A stretch of DNA of 64,000 bases from Qipengyuania spongiae (GCF_026168555.1 NZ_CP092471.1:258501-322500); one strand, 5' to 3'; shown: positions 48,193-56,356, numbered from the stretch's first letter. Numbers and translations: made by a program. Notes: a model not told the origin generated them from the letters alone.

Positions 48193-48611
48193 TACACTAC
48201 CCCCAGTTCTTGTTTGATTTCGGCCATCACGTCGTCGGGACGCCGTTTCAGGTCGCACTCCCAAACGACGATGGGCTTCCATCCCAGTACAGTCAGAGCT
48301 TCAAGATTCCTTTTGTCGCGCTCTACCGTCGCACCGAACTTTTTCAGCCAGAAGTCGGTGCGCGTGGAAGGCGTAGTAGCATTCCTGCACCCCTCGTGAC
48401 GGTGCCAGTAGCAACCATGAACGAGAATAGCGGCTCGGTACTTTCTCATGACGATGTCAGGGGTGCCTGGAAGCGATCGGTCATGCAGCCGGAAACGGAA
48501 CCCCGCACGGTGAAGCATCGACCGCAGAGCCCGTTCAGGACGGGTGTCGCGACTGCGGATGCGCGACATATTCCAGCTGCGGCGTTCGGGAGTGAGTGAA
48601 TCCGCCATCAT
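48192..48611 (-). CDS. vsr: Very-short-patch repair endonuclease (Vsr)
   Basis: 139 residues, full length. TPERRSWNMSRIRSRDTRPE opens as in Vsr; FRLHDRSLPGTPDIVMRKYR holds the catalytic Asp, and VHGCYWHRHEGCRNATTP the zinc-binding His and Cys. Vsr nicks next to T:G mismatches that arise from deamination of 5-methylcytosine, so it pairs with the C5 methylase gene it overlaps (ATGA at 48608-48611). Confidence 0.95.
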   Translation of the reverse strand: MMADSLTPERRSWNMSRIRSRDTRPERALRSMLHRAGFRFRLHDRSLPGTPDIVMRKYRAAILVHGCYWHRHEGCRNATTPSTRTDFWLKKFGATVERDKRNLEALTVLGWKPIVVWECDLKRRPDDVMAEIKQELGVV

Positions 48612-50164
48612 GCCGAGTCCGGCACAGCGTCCAGCACCTCGGCTATGATTTCCGCAATCTGTGCTGCGAGATACGGTGGAACGGCATTGCCGACCTGATG
48701 ATACTGCGCGGTTCGCGGGCCCTCAAAGCTGTAGTTGTCAGGGAAGGTCTGAATTCGCGCTGCTTCACGTACGGTAAGACTGCGGCACTGCGCCGGGTCA
48801 TAATGGATGAAGTAGTGACCATCCTTCGAGATGTGTGACGTGATGGTCGTAGCCACCTGACCGGGAATTTGAACGCGAAACCGGTCCGAAAACATCTTGC
48901 CGGACCGGCCCAGTTCGACGTTCTGATGAGCGGGGAGAAGACTTCTTGGGAAGTCCGACAGTTTGGGGGTTCGGCCCGAAACATCGGCAAATATCGAGGC
49001 AAAACGGTAGCGCCGCAGATCGGATGCCATATGGCCTCGTGCCTCGTGCGACGTGAGCACGCTCAGATTTGAATCCTGCAATCGGCGAAGTGTCGGATGG
49101 TTGCCGATCTGCGCGCTGACATATTCGGTCGACGAGCTTCCAGTAGGGCTTTGGGGCACTCGCTTCGCATAACGTTCAACTTCGCGCACGATGTCGTGGG
49201 TGAAGGCTGAACCGTTAAGTTGATGCCTGATTTCGGAAGGCGACAGCTTTGCGATTTCGCTGCGCCATCGCTCAACGCTGTCGCCACCTTTTGAGAGGCT
49301 GCTGCGGAGAGGGGGCAACCCCCCGATCGTCTCCCGCACCGTGGGCGGCGCATGCGGTCGGAGACGCCCTGGCCGGATGTTCAGATCGCTCCGAATTCCA
49401 ACGATGAACATGCGATGCCGCGCCTGAGGTACGCCGTAGTGTTCGGCTCGCACGAGAAAGAGGCGCGGATCGACCTCGTCACCCGGCATTTCCTCTTCTG
49501 AAAGAGAATACAGCCTGTAGCCCAGGCCATTGGCGGAATTGCCAACTGCTTTTTTGGGGCTGGCCAGATCACCTACGATCCGGTTGATGATAGGTTTACC
49601 CGCGATCTTTGCGGAAAGAAGTCCCTTGACGTTTTCCATGACAAACACGGGCGGGTGATGATCGACGATAATTTTGAGGTATTCGCGATAGAGGAAGTGA
49701 CGTTCATCCTTCTCGAAATCGCTTCTCCCCATCATCTTTGATCGACCGACCAGCGAATATGCCTGGCAGGGCGGTCCCCCGACGAGCGCCCAGCGTGAGG
49801 AGCCGGCAAGCCTCTCCGTGATCGTTTTCTGGACCAAGGCGTGATTTTCCGGGCCAAGCGAAATCTTCAATGCGCTGCGCCGCGCGCGGCCGATCTCGCC
49901 AGGGTGCAGAGCGTAAAGCTCCTCCTTCGAGATCTCGCGCCTTAAATATCTGTAGTAATCGTCAGGGAACTGACCATCTGGAAACTGGCGGATGAAATGG
50001 CGAAGAAGCAACGTCTGGTAGGAAAACTCATCCTGTTCAATAGCCGCAACGCTTTCAAAGCGCGGTTCACCATGCCCTCCTGCCGGGGACGCAAAGCCTT
50101 CGCCCAGTCCTCCCGGACCCGCGAACAAATCTATAACGGGAAATGCTGTCAAAGCCTGCGACAT
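48608..50164 (-). CDS. DNA (cytosine-5-)-methyltransferase
   Basis: 518 residues. Motif I VIDLFAGPGGLGEGF, motif IV GGPPCQAYSLVGRS with the catalytic Cys, motif VI FVMENVKGLLS with Glu, motif VIII QARHRMFIVGIR and motif X HQVGNAVPPYLAAQIAEII. The target-recognition region lies between VIII and X and gives no recognisable specificity. It should protect the host from the restriction module downstream. It starts 35 bases after the antitoxin gene, without an obvious own promoter. Confidence 0.95.
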   Translation of the reverse strand: MSQALTAFPVIDLFAGPGGLGEGFASPAGGHGEPRFESVAAIEQDEFSYQTLLLRHFIRQFPDGQFPDDYYRYLRREISKEELYALHPGEIGRARRSALKISLGPENHALVQKTITERLAGSSRWALVGGPPCQAYSLVGRSKMMGRSDFEKDERHFLYREYLKIIVDHHPPVFVMENVKGLLSAKIAGKPIINRIVGDLASPKKAVGNSANGLGYRLYSLSEEEMPGDEVDPRLFLVRAEHYGVPQARHRMFIVGIRSDLNIRPGRLRPHAPPTVRETIGGLPPLRSSLSKGGDSVERWRSEIAKLSPSEIRHQLNGSAFTHDIVREVERYAKRVPQSPTGSSSTEYVSAQIGNHPTLRRLQDSNLSVLTSHEARGHMASDLRRYRFASIFADVSGRTPKLSDFPRSLLPAHQNVELGRSGKMFSDRFRVQIPGQVATTITSHISKDGHYFIHYDPAQCRSLTVREAARIQTFPDNYSFEGPRTAQYHQVGNAVPPYLAAQIAEIIAEVLDAVPDSA

Positions 50165-50199
50165 TCTTTCTCTGTGTTCAATAGAGGACTGCTAGGGGC

Positions 50200-50535
50200 T
50201 TAGAGTGCAGCAGACCGCCGCGCGCCATCGCGAAGCCCCTTATATGGCGCGACCTTGATATCCCCTTCGCGCTTCCGGGCTTGAGCAATATCGTAGCTGT
50301 TCTGCATCCGCATGAGCGTGTCCATCGGGACGCCGAATGCCTTTTCGATCCGTAGCGCCATTTCCGAAGAAAGCTGCGAATGCTCGTTGAGCAAGGTGGA
50401 AAGCGTCGCGCGGGTGACGCCCAGAACCTGCGCCGCCGCAGTCACGGAAAGGCCGAGCGGCTCGATGATCTCCGACTTCACGAAGCCGCCCGGATGCGCG
50501 GGATTCTTCATGCGAATGCCTGCAATTGCGCTCAC
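50200..50535 (-). CDS. HigA-type antitoxin (XRE HTH)
   Basis: 111 residues. The start is taken as GTG 50535 since AGGAGG lies 5 bases upstream; an in-frame GTG at 50541 touches the ribosome site and is less likely. IRMKNPAHPGGFVKSEIIEP and LGLSVTAAAQVLGVTRATLS are classic HigA/VapI features, with the HTH at about 30-55. It should neutralise the toxin encoded just upstream and bind the palindrome ahead of it. Order toxin-antitoxin is the HigBA order. Confidence 0.9.
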   Translation of the reverse strand: MSAIAGIRMKNPAHPGGFVKSEIIEPLGLSVTAAAQVLGVTRATLSTLLNEHSQLSSEMALRIEKAFGVPMDTLMRMQNSYDIAQARKREGDIKVAPYKGLRDGARRSAAL

Positions 50536-50544
50536 GGCCACCTC

Positions 50545-50835
50545 CTAGTGGTAGTCTTCATAATCGAGGTCGATGATCTCGATCTCTTTCCGGTCGATGC
50601 GAAATGTCATCCGCCAGTTCTTCGTAACGAACAAACTCCAGGTTCCCTTGCGGTCGCCGGTCAGCATGTGCGCTTTCCAGCTCGGTACGGTACGCAGCTC
50701 GTCCTCACGCTCCATGTCCTGGAGGAACGACACGATACGCCGCACTTTGGTGACAACGGCGGGCTGCAACCCGCTGGCGTCGTCATTCTCAATGAAGCGC
50801 CGTAACCCTTTGTGGATCACGTTCTTGATTCGCAT
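50545..50835 (-). CDS. HigB/RelE-family toxin
   Basis: 96 residues, ParE/RelE fold. KNVIHKGLRRFIENDDASGL at the start, WKAHMLTGDRKGTWSLFVTK in the middle, and NWRMTFRIDRKEIEIIDLDY near the end are HigB signatures. RelE-type HigB proteins cut mRNA on the ribosome. ATG 50835 lies just after a long palindrome (50848-50889). It heads the minus-strand unit that continues into the antitoxin and then the defence operon. Confidence 0.9.
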   Translation of the reverse strand: MRIKNVIHKGLRRFIENDDASGLQPAVVTKVRRIVSFLQDMEREDELRTVPSWKAHMLTGDRKGTWSLFVTKNWRMTFRIDRKEIEIIDLDYEDYH

Positions 50836-50847
50836 GAAGGTTTCTAT

Positions 50848-50889
50848 CCTTCATTCGTATAGCGTCAAGTGACGCCATACGAATGAAGG
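50848..50889. promoter_or_regulatory. Long palindromic operator ahead of the toxin-antitoxin genes
   Basis: Arms of 20 bases, CCTTCATTCGTATAGCGTCA and the complement of TGACGCCATACGAATGAAGG, match at 19 of 20 positions around a 2-base centre. It sits 13 bases before the toxin ATG, where HigA-type antitoxins bind to repress their own promoter. It may also affect the divergent alpA-like gene. Confidence 0.75.
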
Positions 50890-51004
50890 CCGCCGTGAGC
50901 CGCTTTTCGTGCGCCAATTTTCGATCGGCGCAAGTAGCTCTTTCCTCATCGGACAAGACCATCAATTTCATCGCAGGGGGTGTCAGCGACCACCAAGTAA
51001 TGGA

Positions 51005-51235
51005 ATGCCGAACATGCCGGAACCAGACCGTATCATCCGTCTCAAGACCGTTCTTCACCGCACAGGGCTGTCGCGGTCGACCGTATACCGCAAGATCGCC
51101 GAAGGGACCTTCCCGCCGCAGATAGCGATCAGTGTCCATGGGGCGGGTTGGAGCGAAACCGAGATCAACCGCTGGGTGGCGAACCCGCCGGGTTATCGCG
51201 CACCTGAAGCTCGAAAAGGTCTTGGTTCTGACTAG
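51005..51235 (+). CDS. AlpA-family helix-turn-helix regulator
   Basis: 76 residues from ATG 51005; ATG 51014 is an alternative. RIIRLKTVLHRTGLSRSTVY with RKIAEGTFPPQIAI and VGWSETEIN-like GWSETEINRWV is the AlpA/phage-Cox pattern of a winged MerR-like HTH. AlpA-type proteins regulate P4-type integrases or excision on islands. It is convergent with the integrase gene. A little over 100 bases separate it from the toxin operator. Confidence 0.88.
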   Translation: MPNMPEPDRIIRLKTVLHRTGLSRSTVYRKIAEGTFPPQIAISVHGAGWSETEINRWVANPPGYRAPEARKGLGSD

Positions 51236-51264
51236 TCCTGAACATTCATGCTGTGCAGCTAAAA

Positions 51265-52482
51265 TCATGCCGATTTGCTGATCGGCAAAATCTCTGCGCC
51301 ATCGCGAAGCATGTCAAGATGATCGCTCCACCATTGATGCATGGCCACGCGCTCGTCCCAGTAGCGGCCTCGATTGTAAACTGCCCGAACGCTGTTGGCG
51401 TCGGCGTGGGCAAGCGACCGTTCGATGGCGTCCGGCGACCATTTTCCGCTTTCGTTGAGGAATGTCGACGCAGTGGTTCGCAACCCGTGCGCCGTCACTT
51501 CTCCAGTCGCATAGCCCATCCGGCGAAAGGCCTGATTGACGGTATTCTCGCTCATTGGACGCCGGAAGGTATGGAATGCCGGAAAGACAAATCCATCGGG
51601 CCCGGTGAGAGCGAAGAGCTCTTCAAGATAGGCGAGCACCTGACGCGACAGCGGGACTTCATGCGGACGGCGCATCTTCATGCGTTCTGCAGGGATTTTC
51701 CAGACCGCATTGTCGAGATCGAACTCCGACCATTCCGCCATACGCAGCTCACCGGGCCGAGCCATAACGTGCGGCGAAACCTGCATTGCAATGCGCGTGA
51801 TCGCGTGGCCGGTATAGGCGTCCATCGCGCGCAGAAGCTCGCCCATTTCTTTGGGATCGAGGATTGCCGCGTGATGCTTGACCTTTGGCACGACCAGCGC
51901 GCCGCGCAGGATTGAACTGGGATCCGTCTCGCCCCGTCCCGTCGCGACGGCATAGCGGAAGACACGGCCCGCAAAGGATCGGGAGCGCCGCGCTGTTTCG
52001 AACTTTCCCTGTGCCTCGATACGCTTGAGGGCGGCCAGGAGGTCGACAGGCTTGATGTCGGCAGCGGGGAACGTCCAGATCGGCTTGAGCTGTTCAAGCA
52101 GCCAGTTGGCCTTCTGCGTGGTCGCCTCCGACTGACCTTCGGCGACGCGTTTGTCGATGTACTCTCTGGCGATCTCGACAAAAGTATTCGCTGCGCTGAA
52201 TGCGGCGACAAGCTTTTCACGCTTGCGCTCAGCCAGCGGGTCCTTGCCTGCATCCAGCTTGCTTCGCGCATCATCGCGTCTCTTGCGAGCTTCGGCCAGA
52301 CCGACATCCGGATAGCGACCAAGCGCCAGGCGCTTCTGCTTCCCCATGTAGCGGTATTTGTAGCGCCAGAGTTTCGATCCGTTTGGATGCACCTCGACAT
52401 AGAGGCCGCGATCATCCGTGTGTTGCGTCACCTTTTCGGCAGGACGGATGTTCCGGATTTTCATGTCTGTCAGCGCCATCAT
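51265..52482 (-). CDS. P4-type tyrosine integrase
   Basis: 405 residues. N-terminal DUF4102 arm-binding domain (LTDMKIRNIRPAEKVTQHTD, KRLALGRYPDVGLAEARKRR), then core-binding helices, then the catalytic domain: Arg in MARPGELRMAEWSEFD, HGLRTTASTFLNESG (His-x-x-Arg) and HADANSVRAVYNRGRYW with the nucleophile Tyr. AGGAG lies 5 bases ahead of ATG 52482. It is adjacent to and points away from the tRNA-Leu 3' end, as expected for its own attachment site. It should catalyse island excision and integration. Confidence 0.95.
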   Translation of the reverse strand: MMALTDMKIRNIRPAEKVTQHTDDRGLYVEVHPNGSKLWRYKYRYMGKQKRLALGRYPDVGLAEARKRRDDARSKLDAGKDPLAERKREKLVAAFSAANTFVEIAREYIDKRVAEGQSEATTQKANWLLEQLKPIWTFPAADIKPVDLLAALKRIEAQGKFETARRSRSFAGRVFRYAVATGRGETDPSSILRGALVVPKVKHHAAILDPKEMGELLRAMDAYTGHAITRIAMQVSPHVMARPGELRMAEWSEFDLDNAVWKIPAERMKMRRPHEVPLSRQVLAYLEELFALTGPDGFVFPAFHTFRRPMSENTVNQAFRRMGYATGEVTAHGLRTTASTFLNESGKWSPDAIERSLAHADANSVRAVYNRGRYWDERVAMHQWWSDHLDMLRDGAEILPISKSA

Positions 52483-52694
52483 CGTATCTCCTCAGCAATT
52501 CCTGGAGGGACTGACGGGGCACTGCGGGGTCATGGGGCCACCAGATTCTGCGCGGGGCCATACCGCCCTATCTGTGGCACCTTATGGCCCCGGATTGCCT
52601 GAAATCGCCTGACACATTCCGGGATAGGTGAGGCTCGAAAATGGCAGAATTCTGCCGTTTTGTCGACCATTTTGGGATGGTTTGGAATGAGTTG

Positions 52695-52715
52695 ATGGTG
52701 CCCAGAAGAGGACTC
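52695..52715. repeat. Right attachment repeat within tRNA-Leu 3' end
   Basis: ATGGTGCCCAGAAGAGGACTC covers the CCA end, the acceptor 3' strand and part of the T-arm of the tRNA-Leu gene. It is the partner of the left repeat at 33748-33767. Confidence 0.8.
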
Positions 52716-52782
52716 GAACCTCCACGCCCTTGCGAGCGCCGCCACCTGAAGACGGTGCGTCTACCAATTCCGCCATCTGGGC
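52696..52782 (-). tRNA. tRNA-Leu (CAG anticodon)
   Basis: 87 bases on the minus strand with encoded CCA. 5' GCCCAGATGGCGGAATTGGT; anticodon stem CCGTC/GGCGG around the loop TTCAGGT, giving anticodon CAG; a long variable arm; T-arm GGTTCGAGTCC; acceptor end CTGGGC plus ACCA. The long variable arm and GGCGGAATTGGTAGACGC D-arm are typical of bacterial tRNA-Leu. Its 3' end serves as the island's attachment site and remains intact. Confidence 0.95.
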
Positions 52783-52960
52783 ACATGGCCGCGCACGCGA
52801 TCGTCCGCAGGCCGGGTAGGCGCGGGCCACTAGCGAAGGGTGGCGGGTCGTGTCAATGGAATTGCGATTACCGGGTCGCGAGTTTCGTCCACGCAATCGC
52901 GCCCTTGCCGCCGGCACTGCCCCCGCGCTAGGGGCAAGGCACGACAATACGAAGGCAGTC

Positions 52961-53905
52961 ATGGCGAAAAACGAAGCGTTGAACGGCAAGCTAGTGGTGC
53001 TGATGGGCGGCAGCGGCTTCGTCGGCACTTACGTGGCGCAGGCGCTGCTGGAGCGCGGTGCGCGGCTGCGGATCGCCAGTCGCAATCCGGAAAAGGCGTT
53101 TTCGCTCAAGCCGCTCGCCAATCTGGGCCAGCTGCAATTCGCGCGCTGCAACGTGCGGGACCGGCGCAGCGTCGAGATGACCATCGCCAACGCGGATGCC
53201 GTCGTAAATCTCGTCGGCAGCTTCGAGGGCGATCTCAAGCGCCTCATGGGCGAAAGCGCGGGCTGGATGGCCGCCGCGGCGAGCGATGCGGGGGCCGGAG
53301 CTTTCGTCCATGTCAGCGCCATTGCCGAGGACCCGGACGGCTCCAGCGAATACGCGCAAGCCAAGAAGCTCGGCGAAGAGCGCGTTCGCGAGAATTTTCC
53401 AGCCGCGACGATCCTGCGCCCTTCGATCCTTTTCGGAGAGGACGACAACTTCCTTTCGATGTTCGCCGATCTGATCAGCACCTTCCCGGTGCTGCCGGTG
53501 TTCGGCCCCGACGCCCGCATCCAACCGGTCTTCGTCGATGATGTGGCCGAAGCCATCGCGCGCGCCCTGGAAGAGCCCGGCACGTTTGGCGGCAAGACAT
53601 TCGAGCTGGGCGGTCCGGCAACCATCACGATGATGGAACTCAACCAGCGTATCGCCCATGCGCAGCGGCGCTCGCGCAGTTTTCTGCCGATGCCGGACAG
53701 CGTCTCCGGCCTTTTCGCCAGCCTGCCCGGCACGCCGATGTCGAGCGATCAGTGGGGCCTGCTGAAAGCGGGCAACACCGTTTCGGGCGAGCATCCGGGG
53801 TTCGATGCGTTCGATATCGCGCCGCGCCCGCTCGACCTGTTTCTGGATCGCTGGATGACGCGTTACCGCAAGCACGGACGCTTTACCGGACGCATCCGCG
53901 CCTGA
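52961..53905 (+). CDS. Complex I NDUFA9-subunit-family NAD(P)-binding protein
   Basis: 314 residues from ATG 52961, just after the tRNA flank. Atypical SDR: VVLMGGSGFVGTYVAQALLE binds the nucleotide, RPSILFGEDDNFLSMFADLI and QPVFVDDVAEAIARALEEPG are the typical lines of the NDUFA9-like epimerase group. In alphaproteobacteria these proteins are related to the accessory subunit of respiratory complex I and to ubiquinone-associated reductases. The N-terminal extension in frame upstream is not conserved. No gene of the same strand follows closely. Confidence 0.88.
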   Translation: MAKNEALNGKLVVLMGGSGFVGTYVAQALLERGARLRIASRNPEKAFSLKPLANLGQLQFARCNVRDRRSVEMTIANADAVVNLVGSFEGDLKRLMGESAGWMAAAASDAGAGAFVHVSAIAEDPDGSSEYAQAKKLGEERVRENFPAATILRPSILFGEDDNFLSMFADLISTFPVLPVFGPDARIQPVFVDDVAEAIARALEEPGTFGGKTFELGGPATITMMELNQRIAHAQRRSRSFLPMPDSVSGLFASLPGTPMSSDQWGLLKAGNTVSGEHPGFDAFDIAPRPLDLFLDRWMTRYRKHGRFTGRIRA

Positions 53906-53924
53906 AAGTTCAGTCCGAAAGCGT

Positions 53925-54398
53925 TCAGGCCGTCGGGGGCGCAGTCCCCTCGTCGGCGATCAGCGTGACCGGCTCGACCAGCAGATAGCCTCCGTCGCCT
54001 CCCACGATCCGCACGCGCTGCCCGACCGCGAGATCCGGTCCGCGGGCGAGCCATTCGCCGTCGCCTACCCGAACTCGCCCAACGCCCGATTCGATCGCAT
54101 CGGTCACGCGGGCGATCTGCCCGATCATGCGGGCCACCCGGTTGTTGAGCAGCGGGTCGCTCGAGACGATCGGCGTGTCGCGCAGAAACCGCTTCGCCGA
54201 GAACACCGCGATGAGAGCGAGGAAGACGAAGCACACGACCTGCATCATCACCGGGGGCGCCGAGACGAACACGATCGCTCCCGTGACAAGCGCGGCGACA
54301 GCCAGCCAGACGAGATATACGCCCGGCACGACCATCTCGAGCCCGGCAAGCACCAGTCCAGCGGCGAGCCAGATCCAGTAGGGCTCTATCCCGTCCAC
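53925..54398 (-). CDS. NfeD-family membrane protein
   Basis: 157 residues from GTG 54398, 7 bases after the paraslipin stop, with AAAGGG at the end of that gene as ribosome site. Membrane segments: YWIWLAAGLVLAGLEMVVPG, VYLVWLAVAALVTGAIVFVS and MMQVVCFVFLALIAVFSA. The C-terminal OB-fold (RVARMIGQIARVTDAIESGV, VRIVGGDGGYLLVEPV) is that of short NfeD proteins. NfeD proteins act with SPFH proteins in membrane domain organisation, and the two genes are coupled here. Confidence 0.9.
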   Translation of the reverse strand: MDGIEPYWIWLAAGLVLAGLEMVVPGVYLVWLAVAALVTGAIVFVSAPPVMMQVVCFVFLALIAVFSAKRFLRDTPIVSSDPLLNNRVARMIGQIARVTDAIESGVGRVRVGDGEWLARGPDLAVGQRVRIVGGDGGYLLVEPVTLIADEGTAPPTA

Positions 54399-54405
54399 CG
54401 CCCGG

Positions 54406-55416
54406 TCAGCCCTTTCGCGTGCTGCTGGGCACGGACGGGCGGCGCGCGGGTTCGCGCTTGCGCGGTTCGGGGATTGCCGTGCCAGTGTCGGCCGGCGCAT
54501 CGGACGAGCCGAGGCTGCCGCGCACCAGCTCACCGATGCCGCCGAGCGAGCCTATCAATTGCGTCGCCTCGACCGGGAAGAGGATCGTCTTGGCGTTCGG
54601 ACTGTCGGCGAACTTGCCGACCGCCTTGGTGTATTCCTGAGCGACGAAATAGTTGATCGCCTGATTGCCTGATGCGGCGATCGCATTGGAGACCATCTCT
54701 GTCGCCTTGGCTTCTGCCTCGGCCGCCCTCTCCCGAGCCTCGGCATCGCGGAACTGCGCCTCGCGCTTGCCCTCGGCCTCGAGGATGGCGGACTGCTTGC
54801 GGCCTTCGGCGCGCAGGATCGAGCTGGTCTTGTCGCCCTCCGCCTCGAGGATTTCGGCGCGCTTGAGGCGTTCGGCCTTCATCTGGCGTGCCATCGCCTC
54901 GGAAATATCCATCGGCGGGCGGATGTCCTTGATCTCGACCCGGGTGATCTTGATGCCCCAGGGCGAGGTCGCATGGTCTACGACGGAAAGCAGCCGCGCA
55001 TTGATCTCGTCCCGCTTCGACAGCGTCTCGTCGAGGTCCATGCTGCCCATCACGGTGCGCAGATTGGTGGTGGTGAGCGCGAGGATGGCGTTGTGGAGGC
55101 CCGACACCTCGTAGGCCGCCTTGCCCGCGTCGAGCACCTGGAAGAACACCACCGCATCGACGCCGACCATGGCGTTGTCCTTGGTGATGATCTCCTGGCC
55201 CGGAATGTCGAGCACCTGTTCCATCATGTTGATCTTGTGACCGACGCGATCGATGAACGGGATAATGATATGAAGGCCCGGTTCCGCCGCCGCAGTGAAG
55301 CGACCCAGCCGCTCGATCGTGTAGACATAGCCCTGCTTCACCACGCGAACGGCCATCATCAGGAATATGACGAGGACCAGTATCGCGAGGATGGAAATGA
55401 TCGTCCCACCGCCCAT
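54406..55416 (-). CDS. Paraslipin-type SPFH/Band 7 membrane protein
   Basis: 336 residues from ATG 55416, preceded by AGGAGAG. One N-terminal membrane segment (ISILAILVLVIFLMMAVRVV) is followed by the SPFH domain (YTIERLGRFTAAAEPGLHII, DIRPPMDISEAMARQMKAER) and a coiled-coil rich in Glu, Ala and Lys (RKQSAILEAEGKREAQFRDA). This is the stomatin-like paraslipin layout. It should form oligomeric rings at the inner membrane. The NfeD partner follows immediately. Confidence 0.92.
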   Translation of the reverse strand: MGGGTIISILAILVLVIFLMMAVRVVKQGYVYTIERLGRFTAAAEPGLHIIIPFIDRVGHKINMMEQVLDIPGQEIITKDNAMVGVDAVVFFQVLDAGKAAYEVSGLHNAILALTTTNLRTVMGSMDLDETLSKRDEINARLLSVVDHATSPWGIKITRVEIKDIRPPMDISEAMARQMKAERLKRAEILEAEGDKTSSILRAEGRKQSAILEAEGKREAQFRDAEARERAAEAEAKATEMVSNAIAASGNQAINYFVAQEYTKAVGKFADSPNAKTILFPVEATQLIGSLGGIGELVRGSLGSSDAPADTGTAIPEPRKREPARRPSVPSSTRKG

Positions 55417-55555
55417 TGCGCTCTCCTGTTTGGATGCGAGGGTATCGCAGGCGCGCGGCGAAGGGAAGCGGGCTCTCCCATCGCGCTTTGCGATGTCCGT
55501 TTCAGCGGTGGGAAAAACTGGTATCGGTCGATACAGGACATAAAGGACGAAGCCG

Positions 55556-55933
55556 ATGCACGAGGGATCATGCCTTTGCGGCGCGGTGCGCTTTACCGTC
55601 TCCGGAGACTTGCCGCAGCCCGACATCTGTCACTGTTCGATGTGCCGAAAGCAATCGGGCCATTGCTTTGCGTCCACCGACATCCCGCGAATCAGCCTGT
55701 CGATTTCCGGCGAGGACAGCCTGTCGTGGTACCGTTCCTCTGAAAAGGTCCGGCGCGGTTTTTGCTCAACGTGCGGATCGACGCTGTTCTGGGATCCGCC
55801 CGCCCGCGACTGGATAGCGGTCGCGATGGGCGCGTTCGACGGACCGACCCGAACGTCGGTCAAAATGCATATCCATGTAGGCGAGAAAGGCGATTACTAC
55901 GAGATCGTCGACCACTCGCCGCAACACTGGTGA
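55556..55933 (+). CDS. GFA-family (formaldehyde-activating enzyme-like) protein
   Basis: 125 residues. Zinc cysteines: GSCLCGAVRFTVSG, CHCSMCRKQSG and FCSTCGSTLFWDPP. The prototype Gfa was proposed to speed S-hydroxymethylglutathione formation; most family members have no proven reaction. It is divergent from the paraslipin gene. A hairpin terminator about 60 bases after the stop may serve both strands. Confidence 0.9.
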   Translation: MHEGSCLCGAVRFTVSGDLPQPDICHCSMCRKQSGHCFASTDIPRISLSISGEDSLSWYRSSEKVRRGFCSTCGSTLFWDPPARDWIAVAMGAFDGPTRTSVKMHIHVGEKGDYYEIVDHSPQHW

Positions 55934-55992
55934 TTACTGCGCCGGCCTCGGCACCATCGCCTGCTGATTAATTTGACGCACGGCCCATAAGA

Positions 55993-56022
55993 AAAGGGGC
56001 CGCACTTTCGTGCAGCCCCTTT
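55993..56022 (-). terminator. Rho-independent terminator
   Basis: Stem AAAGGGGC/GCCCCTTT with an inner GCAC/GTGC stem and a 4-base loop. On the minus strand the stem is followed by TTTTCTTAT, so it terminates the 72-residue protein gene ending at 56047. It may also slow transcription from the GFA gene on the other side. Confidence 0.75.
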
Positions 56023-56046
56023 CCGAAATTCGATAACCGATCGAGC

Positions 56047-56265
56047 TTAGGCGCTCAGCGGCTCGTCATCTTCGGTCAGCAGAATACCACCGACGATCAC
56101 CGCAGCCACGGCCGCGAGAACGAGGAGCTGCGAGCCGCCGCCCATTTCGCTCTCGTCCGAGACCGGCGCCGAAGCGCGTACGGAATTGGCAGCCGAAGCT
56201 GCAAGAGGGGCGGTGCTGAGCGCAGCTGCAGCGGCCACCAGCGAAACAGTCTTCAAACGCATCAT
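56047..56265 (-). CDS. Small exported single-pass protein of unknown function
   Basis: 72 residues. A signal peptide (MRLKTVSLVAAAAALSTAPL, cleaved after AASA) is followed by a short linker (SAPVSDESEMGGG), a hydrophobic segment QLLVLAAVAAVIVGGILLTE and an acidic tail EDDEPLSA. Two adjacent ATGs exist; AGGAG lies ahead of the first. No domain is recognised. A well-formed terminator follows, which supports this being a real, expressed monocistronic gene. Confidence 0.75.
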   Translation of the reverse strand: MMRLKTVSLVAAAAALSTAPLAASAANSVRASAPVSDESEMGGGSQLLVLAAVAAVIVGGILLTEDDEPLSA

Positions 56266-56356
56266 GCACTCCTGTTCTGCGTATGCATCAATGCCCTGCC
56301 TGTTTTAATCGTCGAGTTCAACCCGCAATCAGAACAATTTCAGGCGCAAAGCCAAG

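Larger units (their letters stand above)
33748..52715. mobile_element. Genomic island integrated at tRNA-Leu(CAG), about 19 kb
   Basis: Bounded by a 20-21-base direct repeat of the tRNA-Leu 3' end. A P4-type tyrosine integrase gene lies next to the intact tRNA at the right, pointing away from it, and an AlpA-like regulator follows. Cargo is a toxin-antitoxin pair, a six-gene restriction/defence operon, a nuclease-like protein, broken conjugative relaxase pieces, XRE/ImmA/exonuclease I and small proteins. No working conjugation genes remain, so movement would need excision by the integrase and help in trans. Confidence 0.85.
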
